This document shows, piece after piece, positions 1 through 8,167 of a stretch of 64,000 bases of DNA. Source of the DNA: JAJCYK01 sp965224285 (GTDB lineage Bacteria > Bacteroidota > Bacteroidia > Cytophagales > Cyclobacteriaceae); contig OZ245043.1 in NCBI GenBank assembly GCA_965224285.1, positions 3,162,001 through 3,226,000 of the forward strand, read 5' to 3'. The notes beneath the pieces were generated by a model. The model was not told the origin of the DNA, ran no database searches, and worked only from the letters and a program-made list of their open reading frames with translations. Both the position numbers and the translations under genes were made by a program. The first letter of the stretch is position 1, and every line of letters begins with the position of its first letter.

Positions 1-367
1 GCTGGTTGATGATAATGATACTTACAATTTTATCAACCGCCGGATATTGGAACAAATGGGTTTTGCCCGGTCTGTGCAGGTGCAAAGCTCAGGTATCGGA
101 GCCTTAAGCTATCTTGAAGAACATATCTCCAATCCCGATAAACTACCGGACCTGATATTTCTGGATATCAAGATGCCCTTATTAAATGGTCATGAATTCT
201 TGCATAAACTGGAAAAGATCACAGATCTGACAGATGACAAGTGTAAAGTAGTGATGCTGTCGTCTTCAGGGGATGAGAAAGATATGAGTCAGGCTCGTAA
301 TTATTCGAATGTAATCCACTTCATTCAAAAGCCGCTTACCCCTGAAGCTCTGGAGCAGATCATTTAA
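1..367 (+). CDS. CheY-like single-domain response regulator, 5' end outside window
   Basis: The reading frame is already open at the left edge, so the start lies upstream. The visible protein begins with the acidic pocket (LVDDND) and continues through a complete receiver fold. The phosphoacceptor Asp is in LIFLDIKMP (codon 164-166), the conserved Ser/Thr position is in VVMLSSS, and the Lys is in IQKPLTP. There is no output domain before the stop, so it would act by protein contact, like the short CheY-like regulators that Bacteroidota pair with PAS-type kinases. It ends 119 bases before the histidine kinase gene, but whether the two work together is not shown. Confidence 0.9.
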   Translation, partial: LVDDNDTYNFINRRILEQMGFARSVQVQSSGIGALSYLEEHISNPDKLPDLIFLDIKMPLLNGHEFLHKLEKITDLTDDKCKVVMLSSSGDEKDMSQARNYSNVIHFIQKPLTPEALEQII

Positions 368-486
368 CACCGGACAAAACTGGGCCCTAAGTTTTATTGC
401 GGAGCCTGCCTTCAATCCGTTAGTTTTTAAGCAACCGGCAACAAAAAGTTTCTCAACCCAGTCTATATATATAACTTTACCAGGGC

Positions 487-2049
487 ATGGACTTTAAAAA
501 ACCGCTTAATCAACTTTTGCTGATACTAGTGGCAGTATTTCTGCTGCCGTTAGTGATTCTTACTGCCTACCACATAAGTACCCTTAATGAAAACGAGCGG
601 GTTTTGACTGAGATCTATGATAACCAGTTGGAAGCTATCTTATTTTCCGTGAATCAATATTCGCAGGACCTGGTTGATGGATGGGCCCATCAACTGAGCC
701 GAGCCGCCAGCGATAGCGCATCTGTTGATGAACAAATAGAAAAATTCCTGGAAGAGAATGAGTCGGTTTCATACTTGTTGTTAGCTGATAGCACCTTACA
801 AAACCATCAATGGTGGACCTTACTGGAAACCCCCATACCCGACGCCGGGACGCTCTTGCATGACAGCCTGTACCGCCGCAAGGCGGAGTTGGCCAGGCTT
901 TTGGAATATAGAAGAGAAGGTTATCTGCGGAAGGACCCTGTTGGACAATTGGCGCTGGATGGCCTACCGGATCAGAGCGGATTACTGTTTCTCTTGCATG
1001 ATCCTGAACTGAACTATCAGGTGTGTCTGTTGGTGCTGGACCCAAATCTATTTATTACTCAAACCTTGGCTCCTAAAATACAATCCGTAACCCGTGAAAA
1101 GTTTATCATTTCCGCTTTCAATGATCAGACTGATTTACAGGTAACCATCACCGATACTATTAAATCAGAAGCTCCTCAAAAACGTCCTCTGTGGTTATTG
1201 CCAGATTATTCCTTGGGGATTGTATTAAAAGGTGAAACCATTCAAAACCTAGCACGCAAGCGCACTTTCAATCAATTACTTATTCTACTAGGGGTGGACA
1301 TCATATTATTGGCAGGCCTATGGCTCATATACCGGAATATGAGAAGGGCTATGAAGCTGGCTGAGATAAAATCGGATTTTGTTAGCAATGTATCCCATGA
1401 AATACGCACTCCCCTAGCCCTAATAAGCATGTTTGCCGAAACATTGCAAATGGGGAGAGTACCAAATGAAGATAAGAGGAAAGAATACTATCAGATCATA
1501 GGGCAGGAAGCCAATCGATTGGGAAGCATTGTAAATAAGATATTAAGCTTCAGCAAACTTGAAGCGGGCACGGTAACCTATGCGTTAGAACCGGCTGATC
1601 TTTCGGAGATAGTAGGTAGCGTTTTGGAAACCTATGAGTATCATTTAAAATCCAAAGGATTCAGCTGGGATTTCCAGTCCAATGGATCCTTGCCCCCCAT
1701 AGCAGCGGACAGTGATGCTGTTTCAGAAGCGGTTATAAATCTATTGGATAATGCTTTAAAGTACAGCAATCAATCTACCCATATCGTAGTAAGCTTAGGC
1801 TTAAAGGATGACCATGCCTATGTCGAAGTTCAAGATTTTGGCCTGGGTATAGCTAGTGATGACCAAAAGCTGATCTATGATAAATTTTACCGGGTGCCCA
1901 CAGGCTCGGTGCACAATACCAAAGGGACCGGATTGGGTCTAACGCTGGTATGGCATATTATGGAAGCCCATAGGGGCAGGGTGGAATTGGACAGCACCCC
2001 CGGTAAGGGCAGTAAGTTCCGGCTACTATTTCCCACAATTAATAATTGA
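487..2049 (+). CDS. Membrane sensor histidine kinase
   Basis: A 520-residue two-component kinase. Membrane helices lie at about residues 10-29 and 264-282 and enclose a roughly 230-residue extracytoplasmic sensor region that I do not recognise. The HisKA box is SNVSHEIRTPL, with the phosphorylated His at residue 304. The ATPase domain shows the N box (INLLDNALKYSN), G1 (DFGLGIA) and G2 (GTGLGL). No HAMP domain is evident. The stop lies just before the regulator gene, so the two are co-transcribed and form a cognate pair. The ligand cannot be read from sequence. Confidence 0.95.
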   Translation: MDFKKPLNQLLLILVAVFLLPLVILTAYHISTLNENERVLTEIYDNQLEAILFSVNQYSQDLVDGWAHQLSRAASDSASVDEQIEKFLEENESVSYLLLADSTLQNHQWWTLLETPIPDAGTLLHDSLYRRKAELARLLEYRREGYLRKDPVGQLALDGLPDQSGLLFLLHDPELNYQVCLLVLDPNLFITQTLAPKIQSVTREKFIISAFNDQTDLQVTITDTIKSEAPQKRPLWLLPDYSLGIVLKGETIQNLARKRTFNQLLILLGVDIILLAGLWLIYRNMRRAMKLAEIKSDFVSNVSHEIRTPLALISMFAETLQMGRVPNEDKRKEYYQIIGQEANRLGSIVNKILSFSKLEAGTVTYALEPADLSEIVGSVLETYEYHLKSKGFSWDFQSNGSLPPIAADSDAVSEAVINLLDNALKYSNQSTHIVVSLGLKDDHAYVEVQDFGLGIASDDQKLIYDKFYRVPTGSVHNTKGTGLGLTLVWHIMEAHRGRVELDSTPGKGSKFRLLFPTINN

Positions 2050-2051
2050 AG

Positions 2052-2744
2052 ATGAAGCACATTCTAATAGTTGAAGATGAACCCAATATGGGCCTTGGCC
2101 TAAAAGATAACCTGGAATTTGAAGGCTACCAGGTTAAAGTGGTCACTGATGGAAAAAGTGGTTTGCAGGAAATTGAAAGCGGAAACTACCATCTGGTGCT
2201 ATTGGATGTAATGTTGCCTGAACTTTCAGGCTTTGATGTTTGCAAAACAGCACGGAAAAGAGGGATTAACACCCCTATTATCTTGCTGACAGCCAAGGGG
2301 GAAGAAATTGACAAAGTATTGGGTCTGGAATTGGGAGCCGATGATTACATCACCAAACCCTTTGGCCTTCGAGAATTACTAGCCAGGATAAAAGCGGTAT
2401 TACGACGTGGAAACGGCTTATCGGACACGCCAAAATCATTGTACATAGGAAAGATCCAGGTGGATTTTAGCGCCTATACTGCTACCCAGGGGGAGGAACC
2501 GGTAAAAATGTCCCATAAAGAATTTGAGATCCTAAAATATCTGTGGGAAAACCGCAACCAAACTGTTAGCCGATATCAATTACTGGAGGATATCTGGGGG
2601 TATCAGGAACAACCCACTACCAGGACTGTGGACAACTTCATCCTAAAGCTACGTCAAAAAATAGAGCAAAATCCGGAGAAACCCCAAATTATCCTTACGG
2701 TGCACGGGGTAGGATATAAACTTCTGGATCAGGTTTTGCCTTAA
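2052..2744 (+). CDS. OmpR/PhoB-family response regulator
   Basis: A 230-residue DNA-binding regulator. The receiver domain has acidic residues in VEDEP, the phosphoacceptor Asp at about residue 52 (LLDVMLP) and Lys in ITKPFG. The C-terminal winged helix (about residues 130-228) carries the trans_reg_C pattern SHKEFEILKYLWEN ... RTVDNFILKLRQKIE ... GVGYKL. I chose the ATG two bases after the kinase stop; an in-frame TTG at 2046 would overlap that stop. It is the partner of the kinase at 487-2049. The secreted-protein gene 136 bases downstream is a possible target or operon member. Confidence 0.95.
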   Translation: MKHILIVEDEPNMGLGLKDNLEFEGYQVKVVTDGKSGLQEIESGNYHLVLLDVMLPELSGFDVCKTARKRGINTPIILLTAKGEEIDKVLGLELGADDYITKPFGLRELLARIKAVLRRGNGLSDTPKSLYIGKIQVDFSAYTATQGEEPVKMSHKEFEILKYLWENRNQTVSRYQLLEDIWGYQEQPTTRTVDNFILKLRQKIEQNPEKPQIILTVHGVGYKLLDQVLP

Positions 2745-2823
2745 ACCCGGGGTCCTTTTAAACCCTTTTACATCCTCATGACATTTGGTTACATCTGTTT
2801 ACTGACAGGTGACAAAGCCGGAG

Positions 2824-2870
2824 TTAATTAATCCGTTAATACAGGAGCAATCAATTAACGAATTAATTAA
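2824..2870. repeat. Large AT-rich inverted repeat in leader of secreted-protein gene
   Basis: The left arm is 2824-2840 (TTAATTAATCCGTTAAT) and the right arm 2854-2870. The reverse complement of the right arm matches the left at 16 of 17 positions, around a 13-base centre (2841-2853). It ends 10 bases before the ATG at 2881. It could fold as an RNA hairpin close to the ribosome-binding region or serve as an operator for a dimeric regulator. The sequence does not decide between these. Confidence 0.75.
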
Positions 2871-2880
2871 AAACCTCAAC

Positions 2881-3471
2881 ATGAAACTAATATCAAAATC
2901 AATGTTGGCGGCTTTGATCTGGACAGCAACTGGTCCGGTATTAGCCAATGAGAAACCATTATCAGAAGAACAGATTACCCTCAAAACCCTCAATCAGAAC
3001 AGGGTGGAGTTGACCTACGTGGGAGAAGCTCCTGAAAACTTTTCAGTTAAGATTACCAATGACCGTAATCAAAAAGTTTTTCAGGAATACATCAGAAATA
3101 AATCCAGTTTTAAGAAGCCATATGACCTCAGTAATTTGCCCTATGGAGAGTACAAGTTTGAGATCAAGGTGAATGACCAGCGATTTGTCCGGGAAGTAAG
3201 TATTCAGGCTCCTGAGTTTCCCGGCAATGTCAAGGTAAATCTGACAGGTATTGAACACCACAAAGTGAAATATATGGTGATGGGTCCCGAAAGCAAAGAA
3301 ATGAATTTAAGGATCTACGACGATAAGAATCAGTTATTACTGGAAGAATGGGTAGTGACCTCGGGTAATTTTGGAAAAGTATATGCCTTTAAAGATACTC
3401 AATCCCATCACGTCCAGTTTGTCCTTTCGGATAATGGGAACGTAATTCATCGGGAAAAAGTGAGGTTATAG
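2881..3471 (+). CDS. Secreted protein with two tandem beta-sandwich-like repeats, function unknown
   Basis: A 196-residue exported protein. The frame is open from a GTG at 2809, but the ATG at 2881 gives a proper Sec signal peptide (MKLISKSMLAALIWTA ... VLA, cleavage near residue 22) and sits right after the leader hairpin. The mature part holds two similar units, about residues 30-105 and 115-196. Each has the order V-x-L/V-x-Y ... F/L-x-V/L-K/R-I-x-N/D-D ... a Gly/Phe-rich turn ... F-x-hydrophobic strands. This recalls the small periplasmic Ig-like DUF3244-type proteins of Bacteroidota, but I cannot confirm a family. It may belong to the regulon of the adjacent two-component system. Confidence 0.8.
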   Translation: MKLISKSMLAALIWTATGPVLANEKPLSEEQITLKTLNQNRVELTYVGEAPENFSVKITNDRNQKVFQEYIRNKSSFKKPYDLSNLPYGEYKFEIKVNDQRFVREVSIQAPEFPGNVKVNLTGIEHHKVKYMVMGPESKEMNLRIYDDKNQLLLEEWVVTSGNFGKVYAFKDTQSHHVQFVLSDNGNVIHREKVRL

Positions 3472-3480
3472 CAATGGTTG

Positions 3481-3507
3481 CCGGCTCTTCATAGGAGGAG
3501 CCGGTTT
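3481..3507 (+). terminator. Probable intrinsic terminator
   Basis: The stem CCGGCTC (3481-3487) pairs with GAGCCGG (3498-3504) around a 10-base loop, followed by TTT. It begins 9 bases after the stop of the secreted-protein gene, the right place to end that transcript. The T tract is short, so efficiency is uncertain. Confidence 0.6.
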
Positions 3508-3608
3508 AATTCCATGACAATTTTTGACAATTGTTTACTCATGAATGACATCCTGCGATAACCAGGGAACTAACTTTATAAGTTATCTCATTGACAAAAG
3601 CTTAAGAT

Positions 3609-3628
3609 ATCCACGGTTGAAGGTGGAT
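3609..3628. repeat. Short inverted repeat upstream of GH2-fold gene
   Basis: ATCCAC (3609-3614) and GTGGAT (3623-3628) form a perfect 6-bp stem around 8 bases. It lies about 60 bases before the ATG at 3688, in the likely promoter or leader region. Confidence 0.45.
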
Positions 3629-3641
3629 TTAGTTTGATTTG

Positions 3642-3671
3642 AGTATGCCCTTGTGTAAACTTGGGCATGCT
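3642..3671. repeat. Inverted repeat in leader of GH2-fold gene
   Basis: AGTATGCCC (3642-3650) and GGGCATGCT (3663-3671) pair at 8 of 9 positions around a 12-base loop. The right arm ends 16 bases before the chosen ATG (3688) and covers the alternative ATG at 3667. If translation began at 3667 the hairpin would hide that start, which favours 3688. Confidence 0.5.
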
Positions 3672-3687
3672 CGTTTTGGATTCTAAT

Positions 3688-4704
3688 ATGAAAAGGAAAT
3701 ACGGAATAGCACTGAAGGCATGGATATTATTTGCCTTATCCATGTGGGGATTTTCCGGGCATGCGGCAAAAGACTGGGACCTGATCATAAATTTAGAGGG
3801 ACGATGGAAATTCAGTATTGGTGATAAAATGGAATGGGCCAGCCCCGACTTTAATGATCGGGCCTGGGAAACCCTACCAGTACCGGCCATTTGGGAAGAT
3901 GAAGGATTTAACGGTTATGACGGCTATGCCTGGTATCGCAAATTTTTTAATGGCTCCTACCTGCCCAAGAGCAAACCGGTGTATTTATTTCTCGGTTATA
4001 TAGACGATGTAGATGAGGTCTATATCAACGGCCATCTGGTAGGATTTTCCGGATCTTTTCCCCCCAAGTTCGCCACCGCGCACAACGCGTTTAGAAAGTA
4101 TATGATCCCACAGGAATTGATCAATTATGATGGCAATAATCTCATCGCGGTCAGGGTATATGATAAATACGGTGAAGGAGGGATTCTTTCGGGTGATATA
4201 GGAATTTATACCAACCCCAGTTTTGACCATGTTGTGATCAATTTACAGGGATTATGGGGTTTCAAACCAGGAGATAATGCACAATGGCGCAACCGTTATT
4301 TCAATGATGATGACTGGGAGCAAATTACAGTTCCCAGACCTTGGGAGAACCAGGGGCACAAACGATATGACGGTTACGGTTGGTATAGGCGGACTATTAG
4401 GTTCACCGAGGATCAGGTTAAAGAGCCTCTGGTTTTAATTTTGGGCAGGATTGATGACTTTGACCAGACCTACTTCAATGGAAAGCTTATTGGAACCACC
4501 AACGACGGTCAGCCATACGGACGTAGCTACTCTTTCACTAGGATTAGGGTTTACGATATTCCCACGGAATTGATACGCATTGGACAGACCAATTCAATTG
4601 CGGTAAGGGTTCTGGATATAGGTAATGTAGGGGGGATATATGAAGGGCCGGTTGCCATCTTACCCAGATCCCAATTCAGAGAATTCCTTAAAAAATATCA
4701 GTGA
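3688..4704 (+). CDS. Secreted protein of two tandem GH2-type sugar-binding jelly-roll domains
   Basis: A 338-residue protein. The ATG at 3688 opens a Sec signal peptide (MKRKYGIALKAWILFALSMW ... HAA). The mature chain is a tandem duplication of the galactose-binding-like fold found at the N terminus of GH2 enzymes. Unit one (about 30-175) has LEGRWKFSIGD ... W ... VPAIWEDEGF ... GYAWYRK ... YINGHLVG ... NLIAVRVYD. Unit two (about 180-330) repeats it: LQGLWGFKPGD ... VPRPWENQG ... GYGWYRR ... YFNGKLIG ... NSIAVRVLD. No TIM barrel or catalytic Glu region follows, so it probably binds carbohydrate rather than cleaving it. The stop overlaps the convergent nitrilase gene by 7 bases. Confidence 0.85.
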   Translation: MKRKYGIALKAWILFALSMWGFSGHAAKDWDLIINLEGRWKFSIGDKMEWASPDFNDRAWETLPVPAIWEDEGFNGYDGYAWYRKFFNGSYLPKSKPVYLFLGYIDDVDEVYINGHLVGFSGSFPPKFATAHNAFRKYMIPQELINYDGNNLIAVRVYDKYGEGGILSGDIGIYTNPSFDHVVINLQGLWGFKPGDNAQWRNRYFNDDDWEQITVPRPWENQGHKRYDGYGWYRRTIRFTEDQVKEPLVLILGRIDDFDQTYFNGKLIGTTNDGQPYGRSYSFTRIRVYDIPTELIRIGQTNSIAVRVLDIGNVGGIYEGPVAILPRSQFREFLKKYQ

Positions 4705-5624
4705 CCAGGTTTTTTTACGGAAAACCTAAAAATATCCGGCCGCTGATAATGACCGCTCACATCCAGGGTCAATTGCTCCTGCTTTATCCGATTGAGTTCC
4801 AACTCCTGAACGATCAGTCCTTCGCTATTAAAAGTGGGTGAATAAATATACTTTCCATCCGGTCCGATGATACAACTTCCGCCGTCTAGTAGTAAATGTT
4901 CCGGTACTGACGCCAATGCGGAAGGAACCTCTAATTCTTCCGGAAGGTCCTTAACTTCCAGAAGCTGCCCGATAGCCAAAACGAAACACCTGCCCTCGAA
5001 TGCGTAATGTCGGCTGGCAACCTGATGCATCTCATGGACCTTAGGCCACAAGGCTATGTGTATATCCTCTCCCTGATCGTGGAGTGCCTGACGGGACAAG
5101 GGCATCCAATGCTCCCAGCAAATGAGACCGCCAAGACGCCATCCCCCTAAATCGCTAGATCGCAGACCGGAAGCATCGCCCGTGCCATAGAGAAGTTTTT
5201 CCGTGAAAGTAGGCATAAGTTTCCGGTGGTGATTAATCAATTCTCCACGGGAATTGATCACTACAAAGCTATTGTAAAGTGTACCCCGGTCAGAGGAGTT
5301 GCCTTTTTCGGTGGCGCCAATAGCAATAGCAATACCTCGTTTTTTGGCGCTCTTACAAAACTTATCTATTTCAGGTCCTGGGATGATCAGGGCATTATCA
5401 TGCATAGAGGCATAGACCTGCTTGGTGGCAGGATAGTCCCAAAGCGCTGCCTTAGGCACATAGTCAAGCCAAGCCGGATATCCACATAACCAAGTTTCGC
5501 CAAAAGCCACCAGTTGACAACCTTGGTCAGCGGCTTCTTCAATAATAGCCAATGCCTTCTTCACACTGCCGCCTAAATCCAGGAACTGAGGGGCAAATTG
5601 AGCAATAGCTACCTTGATGACCAT
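4698..5624 (-). CDS. Nitrilase (carbon-nitrogen hydrolase, branch 1 type)
   Basis: A 308-residue enzyme with the complete nitrilase catalytic triad: Glu43 (FGETWLCGYP), Lys135 (HHRKLMPT) and Cys169 (GLICWEHWMPL). The CWEHxxPL context is typical of true nitrilases, which convert a nitrile to a carboxylic acid and ammonia, rather than of amidases of the superfamily. No signal peptide, so cytoplasmic. It starts one base after the purU stop and is the last gene of a four-gene minus-strand operon. The substrate cannot be inferred; aliphatic, aryl or cyano-amino-acid nitriles all fit. Confidence 0.9.
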   Translation of the reverse strand: MVIKVAIAQFAPQFLDLGGSVKKALAIIEEAADQGCQLVAFGETWLCGYPAWLDYVPKAALWDYPATKQVYASMHDNALIIPGPEIDKFCKSAKKRGIAIAIGATEKGNSSDRGTLYNSFVVINSRGELINHHRKLMPTFTEKLLYGTGDASGLRSSDLGGWRLGGLICWEHWMPLSRQALHDQGEDIHIALWPKVHEMHQVASRHYAFEGRCFVLAIGQLLEVKDLPEELEVPSALASVPEHLLLDGGSCIIGPDGKYIYSPTFNSEGLIVQELELNRIKQEQLTLDVSGHYQRPDIFRFSVKKPGH

Positions 5625-5625
5625 C

Positions 5626-6495
5626 TTAATCGAATATTATGGTGCGGTTCTTATATACTAATATTTTTCGCTGCAGATGGAGAAAAACCGCTCTGGAAAG
5701 CACGATCTTCTCCAGATCCCGGCCTTTCCTTATTAATTCAGGGATCTCATTCTTATGACTGATACGCACTACATCCTGGTCGATAATGGGCCCCGCATCC
5801 AGCTCCTCAGTTACATAATGACTGCTGGCTCCTATGATTTTCACCCCTCTTTGGTGGGCTGAGTGATAGGGTTTAGCGCCGGGAAATGCCGGTAAGAAGC
5901 TGTGATGAATATTGATTATCCGATTAGGAAAATGCTCGATGAAGGAACCTGTTAAAATCTGCATATAGCGGGCCAGCACGATAAAATCCACCCCCTTCTC
6001 TTTCAGAAGATTGATTTGCGATTGCTCCTGTGTAATCTTGTTTTCCGGGTTTATTTCAAAAAATTTAAAAGGGATATCAAATCTTTGGGCCACAGCTTCC
6101 AGTTTTCGGTGGTTACTAATGATTAATGGAATGTGGACTTTCCACTCACCAGATTGACAGCGGCTCAAAATATCGTATAGGCAATGTGACAGTTTACTAA
6201 CAAATATGGCCATTTTAGGCACGTTATCGCTGAAGTGCAGACTCCAATTCATTTTATAAACTTCCGCGATATGGTTTTGAAAATGATCGGACAATTCATG
6301 TTGAGATATTTGGAAATTTGTAAGCTCCCAGGCCACCCGCATAAAGAATACGCCACCGGTTGAATCCACGTGCTCATCCAGGTCCATTATGTTACCGCCA
6401 TTATTACTGATGAAGTCGGTTACCGCGGCGATAATACCTCTTTGGTCGGAACAGCTGATCAGCAAAATCGCTTGTTTTGGCTCTTGACCGTTCAA
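5626..6495 (-). CDS. purU: Formyltetrahydrofolate deformylase
   Basis: A 289-residue PurU, which hydrolyses 10-formyl-THF to formate and THF. The N-terminal ACT domain (about 8-85; SCSDQRGIIAAVTDFI) is followed by the formyltransferase fold. That fold carries the catalytic INIHHSFLPAFPGA motif, SHYVTEELDAGPII, and the usual C terminus ending in VYKNRTIIF. The next in-frame Met falls inside the ACT domain, so the start must be the TTG at 6495-6493. It overlaps the thioesterase stop as TTGA, indicating translational coupling. Formate and one-carbon balance is the likely role; the link to the nitrilase is unclear. Confidence 0.93.
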   Translation of the reverse strand: MNGQEPKQAILLISCSDQRGIIAAVTDFISNNGGNIMDLDEHVDSTGGVFFMRVAWELTNFQISQHELSDHFQNHIAEVYKMNWSLHFSDNVPKMAIFVSKLSHCLYDILSRCQSGEWKVHIPLIISNHRKLEAVAQRFDIPFKFFEINPENKITQEQSQINLLKEKGVDFIVLARYMQILTGSFIEHFPNRIINIHHSFLPAFPGAKPYHSAHQRGVKIIGASSHYVTEELDAGPIIDQDVVRISHKNEIPELIRKGRDLEKIVLSRAVFLHLQRKILVYKNRTIIFD

Positions 6496-6911
6496 CCCAT
6501 TAATGTTTTTTCAGTTCGATAGACGGTTCCTTTGAAGATCCCTACCAGTTTTCCAAGTTGGTTCAATACATGAACCTGATACATACCGGTGCGATTAGTA
6601 AGGCTCAACTCAGTGGCCTTGGCCACCAGTTGATCACCATTGTTTACTTTAACCGGATAAGATATGGAAGCCTCCAGTGCCACACTCAGTCTGTTATAGC
6701 TGTTGCTGGCTATGGCCAAAGCGGTATCTGCTAGAGAAAATACAACCCCTCCGTGGGCAATGCCGAAACCATTAAGCATTTCCTCCCTTACAGTCATTCC
6801 TACCACACAATTTCCCTGATTAACCTCCAATAGCTCAATGCCCAGCCAGGCGCTGAACTTGTCAGAAGAAAGCATATGATTGATAATTTTATCTGTCGCT
6901 AGTTCTTTCAT
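6492..6911 (-). CDS. PaaI-family hotdog thioesterase
   Basis: A 139-residue single hotdog-fold protein with the signature NGFGIAHGGVVFSLADTALA, in which the HGG turn and the Asp are the active-site elements of PaaI-type acyl-CoA thioesterases. The length matches the family. PaaI itself hydrolyses phenylacetyl-CoA derivatives, but no other paa gene is visible, so I do not assign that substrate. The start is an ATG two bases after the exporter stop, and the stop overlaps the purU start. It belongs to the same operon as purU and the nitrilase. Confidence 0.88.
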   Translation of the reverse strand: MKELATDKIINHMLSSDKFSAWLGIELLEVNQGNCVVGMTVREEMLNGFGIAHGGVVFSLADTALAIASNSYNRLSVALEASISYPVKVNNGDQLVAKATELSLTNRTGMYQVHVLNQLGKLVGIFKGTVYRTEKTLMG

Positions 6912-6912
6912 G

Positions 6913-7689
6913 TTAATTATCGTAAAACCAAAGTTTCAAAGCCAACAGCACTACAGCCACCACCAATATTCTGCGAATCCATTGGTCGCCTAAAGCTACG
7001 GACCATCGGCTCCCGATCCAACCGCCTATGGCATTACCAAGAGCAAGCGTCAGGCCTACAGCCCAGTTGATCATATCTTCCAAAATAAATATGGAGAGGG
7101 CAACACTAGTATAGACCAGGGCCACAAATACTTTTGCACTGTTGGTTTTTACCAAAGATAAACCGTTTATACTTGTCAACAAGGCAATCATTATAAACCC
7201 CACTCCAACTTGTATAAACCCGCCATAAACACCAACTCCAAAGAATGAAATAATGCCGATTATCTGATGTTTTGGATCCATCTTTTCTTTGGATTCACCA
7301 GAGCCGGACAATGGTTTGGACAGGATAAAGATAACTACCAATATCATGATAATAGAGAGGATGCGGTTGAACAGTCTATCATCCAAATCGACTGCGATCT
7401 TAGCACCCAGAATGGCTCCAAGCATTGCTGAAATCCCCAGATAGAGATTGTAAGGAAAAGTGCTGACCCCTTTACTCTTAAATCCAGCTACGGCAAAGAT
7501 ATTTTGCCCCACGATGGCCACCCGGTTGGTGGCATTGGCAACGGCAGAGGGCAAGTCTAGCGTGGTGATGAGCAATGGAACCGTGATCAGTGAACCACCA
7601 CCAGCGACCACATTCAGAAACCCTGCAGCAACTCCTGCTAATACCGTTATCAAAACATTGGTCAGATCTACGCTGGTAGTAACATCCAT
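6913..7689 (-). CDS. TauE/SafE-family membrane exporter
   Basis: A 258-residue integral membrane protein with about eight helices and the TauE/SafE (DUF81) hallmark of a Gly-rich N-terminal repeat, GVAAGFLNVVAGGGSLITVP. A matching second half begins near GVGVYGGFIQVGVGFIMI. The family is linked to sulfite, sulfonate or organic-acid movement across the inner membrane. It is the first gene of the operon with the thioesterase, purU and nitrilase, and its promoter must lie in 7690-7789, shared divergently with the next gene. The substrate is unknown. Confidence 0.88.
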   Translation of the reverse strand: MDVTTSVDLTNVLITVLAGVAAGFLNVVAGGGSLITVPLLITTLDLPSAVANATNRVAIVGQNIFAVAGFKSKGVSTFPYNLYLGISAMLGAILGAKIAVDLDDRLFNRILSIIMILVVIFILSKPLSGSGESKEKMDPKHQIIGIISFFGVGVYGGFIQVGVGFIMIALLTSINGLSLVKTNSAKVFVALVYTSVALSIFILEDMINWAVGLTLALGNAIGGWIGSRWSVALGDQWIRRILVVAVVLLALKLWFYDN

Positions 7690-7789
7690 TAATTGAGGGT
7701 AATAGCTCGAAAGTAAGTGAAAAAAATTAAAACAGGGAAAGAGAGGACGCTGATTTATCAGTACCTTAGGGATTCAGGGCCATTTGATC

Positions 7790-8167
7790 ATGGATATTGA
7801 TAAGCTTAACCGGGAAATTGAAAGAATACTTAGTTCCGATCTCAGTTCCAGGGAATACAGTGATATCAAGCGGGAATTGACAGAACTGGGGTATGATCAA
7901 GCAGAGCAATTATATATCCTGAGGGAGATTGACGAAAAGGGTTTAATGGTCTCCGCCACCGCCACCGCCCATCCGGGCAGGGGTAAAATAATACTGGGAG
8001 GCATCTTGTGTGTAATATCGTTGCTGGTAGTGGGTTCATTATACCTGGGCCCAGCTACTGCCAGGGAGGTGTACTATGTGTCGCTGGCGCTTTTCGCCAT
8101 TGGTTATTTTATTTTACGGTCCGGTATTCGTACACGCAACGAATCCTCTAAAGAGGAGGAGAATTAG
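7790..8167 (+). CDS. Small membrane protein, function unknown
   Basis: A 125-residue protein. I chose the ATG at 7790 over an in-frame TTG two codons earlier. The N-terminal 60 residues are charged and helical (LNREIERILSSDLSSREYSDI). Two membrane helices follow, at about residues 66-88 and 92-110, then a short charged tail ending in KEEEN. No family recognised. Its 3' end overlaps the convergent lipoprotein-like gene by 20 bases. Confidence 0.7.
   Translation: MDIDKLNREIERILSSDLSSREYSDIKRELTELGYDQAEQLYILREIDEKGLMVSATATAHPGRGKIILGGILCVISLLVVGSLYLGPATAREVYYVSLALFAIGYFILRSGIRTRNESSKEEEN

Noticed and set aside
472..479. TAACTTTA as a -7 element before the histidine kinase
   Set aside because: It ends only 7 bases before the ATG, so transcription would start at about the start codon, and the -33 region is poor.
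635..1045. 136-codon open frame on the minus strand
   Set aside because: It lies fully inside the histidine kinase gene, has a low-complexity composition and no recognisable motif.
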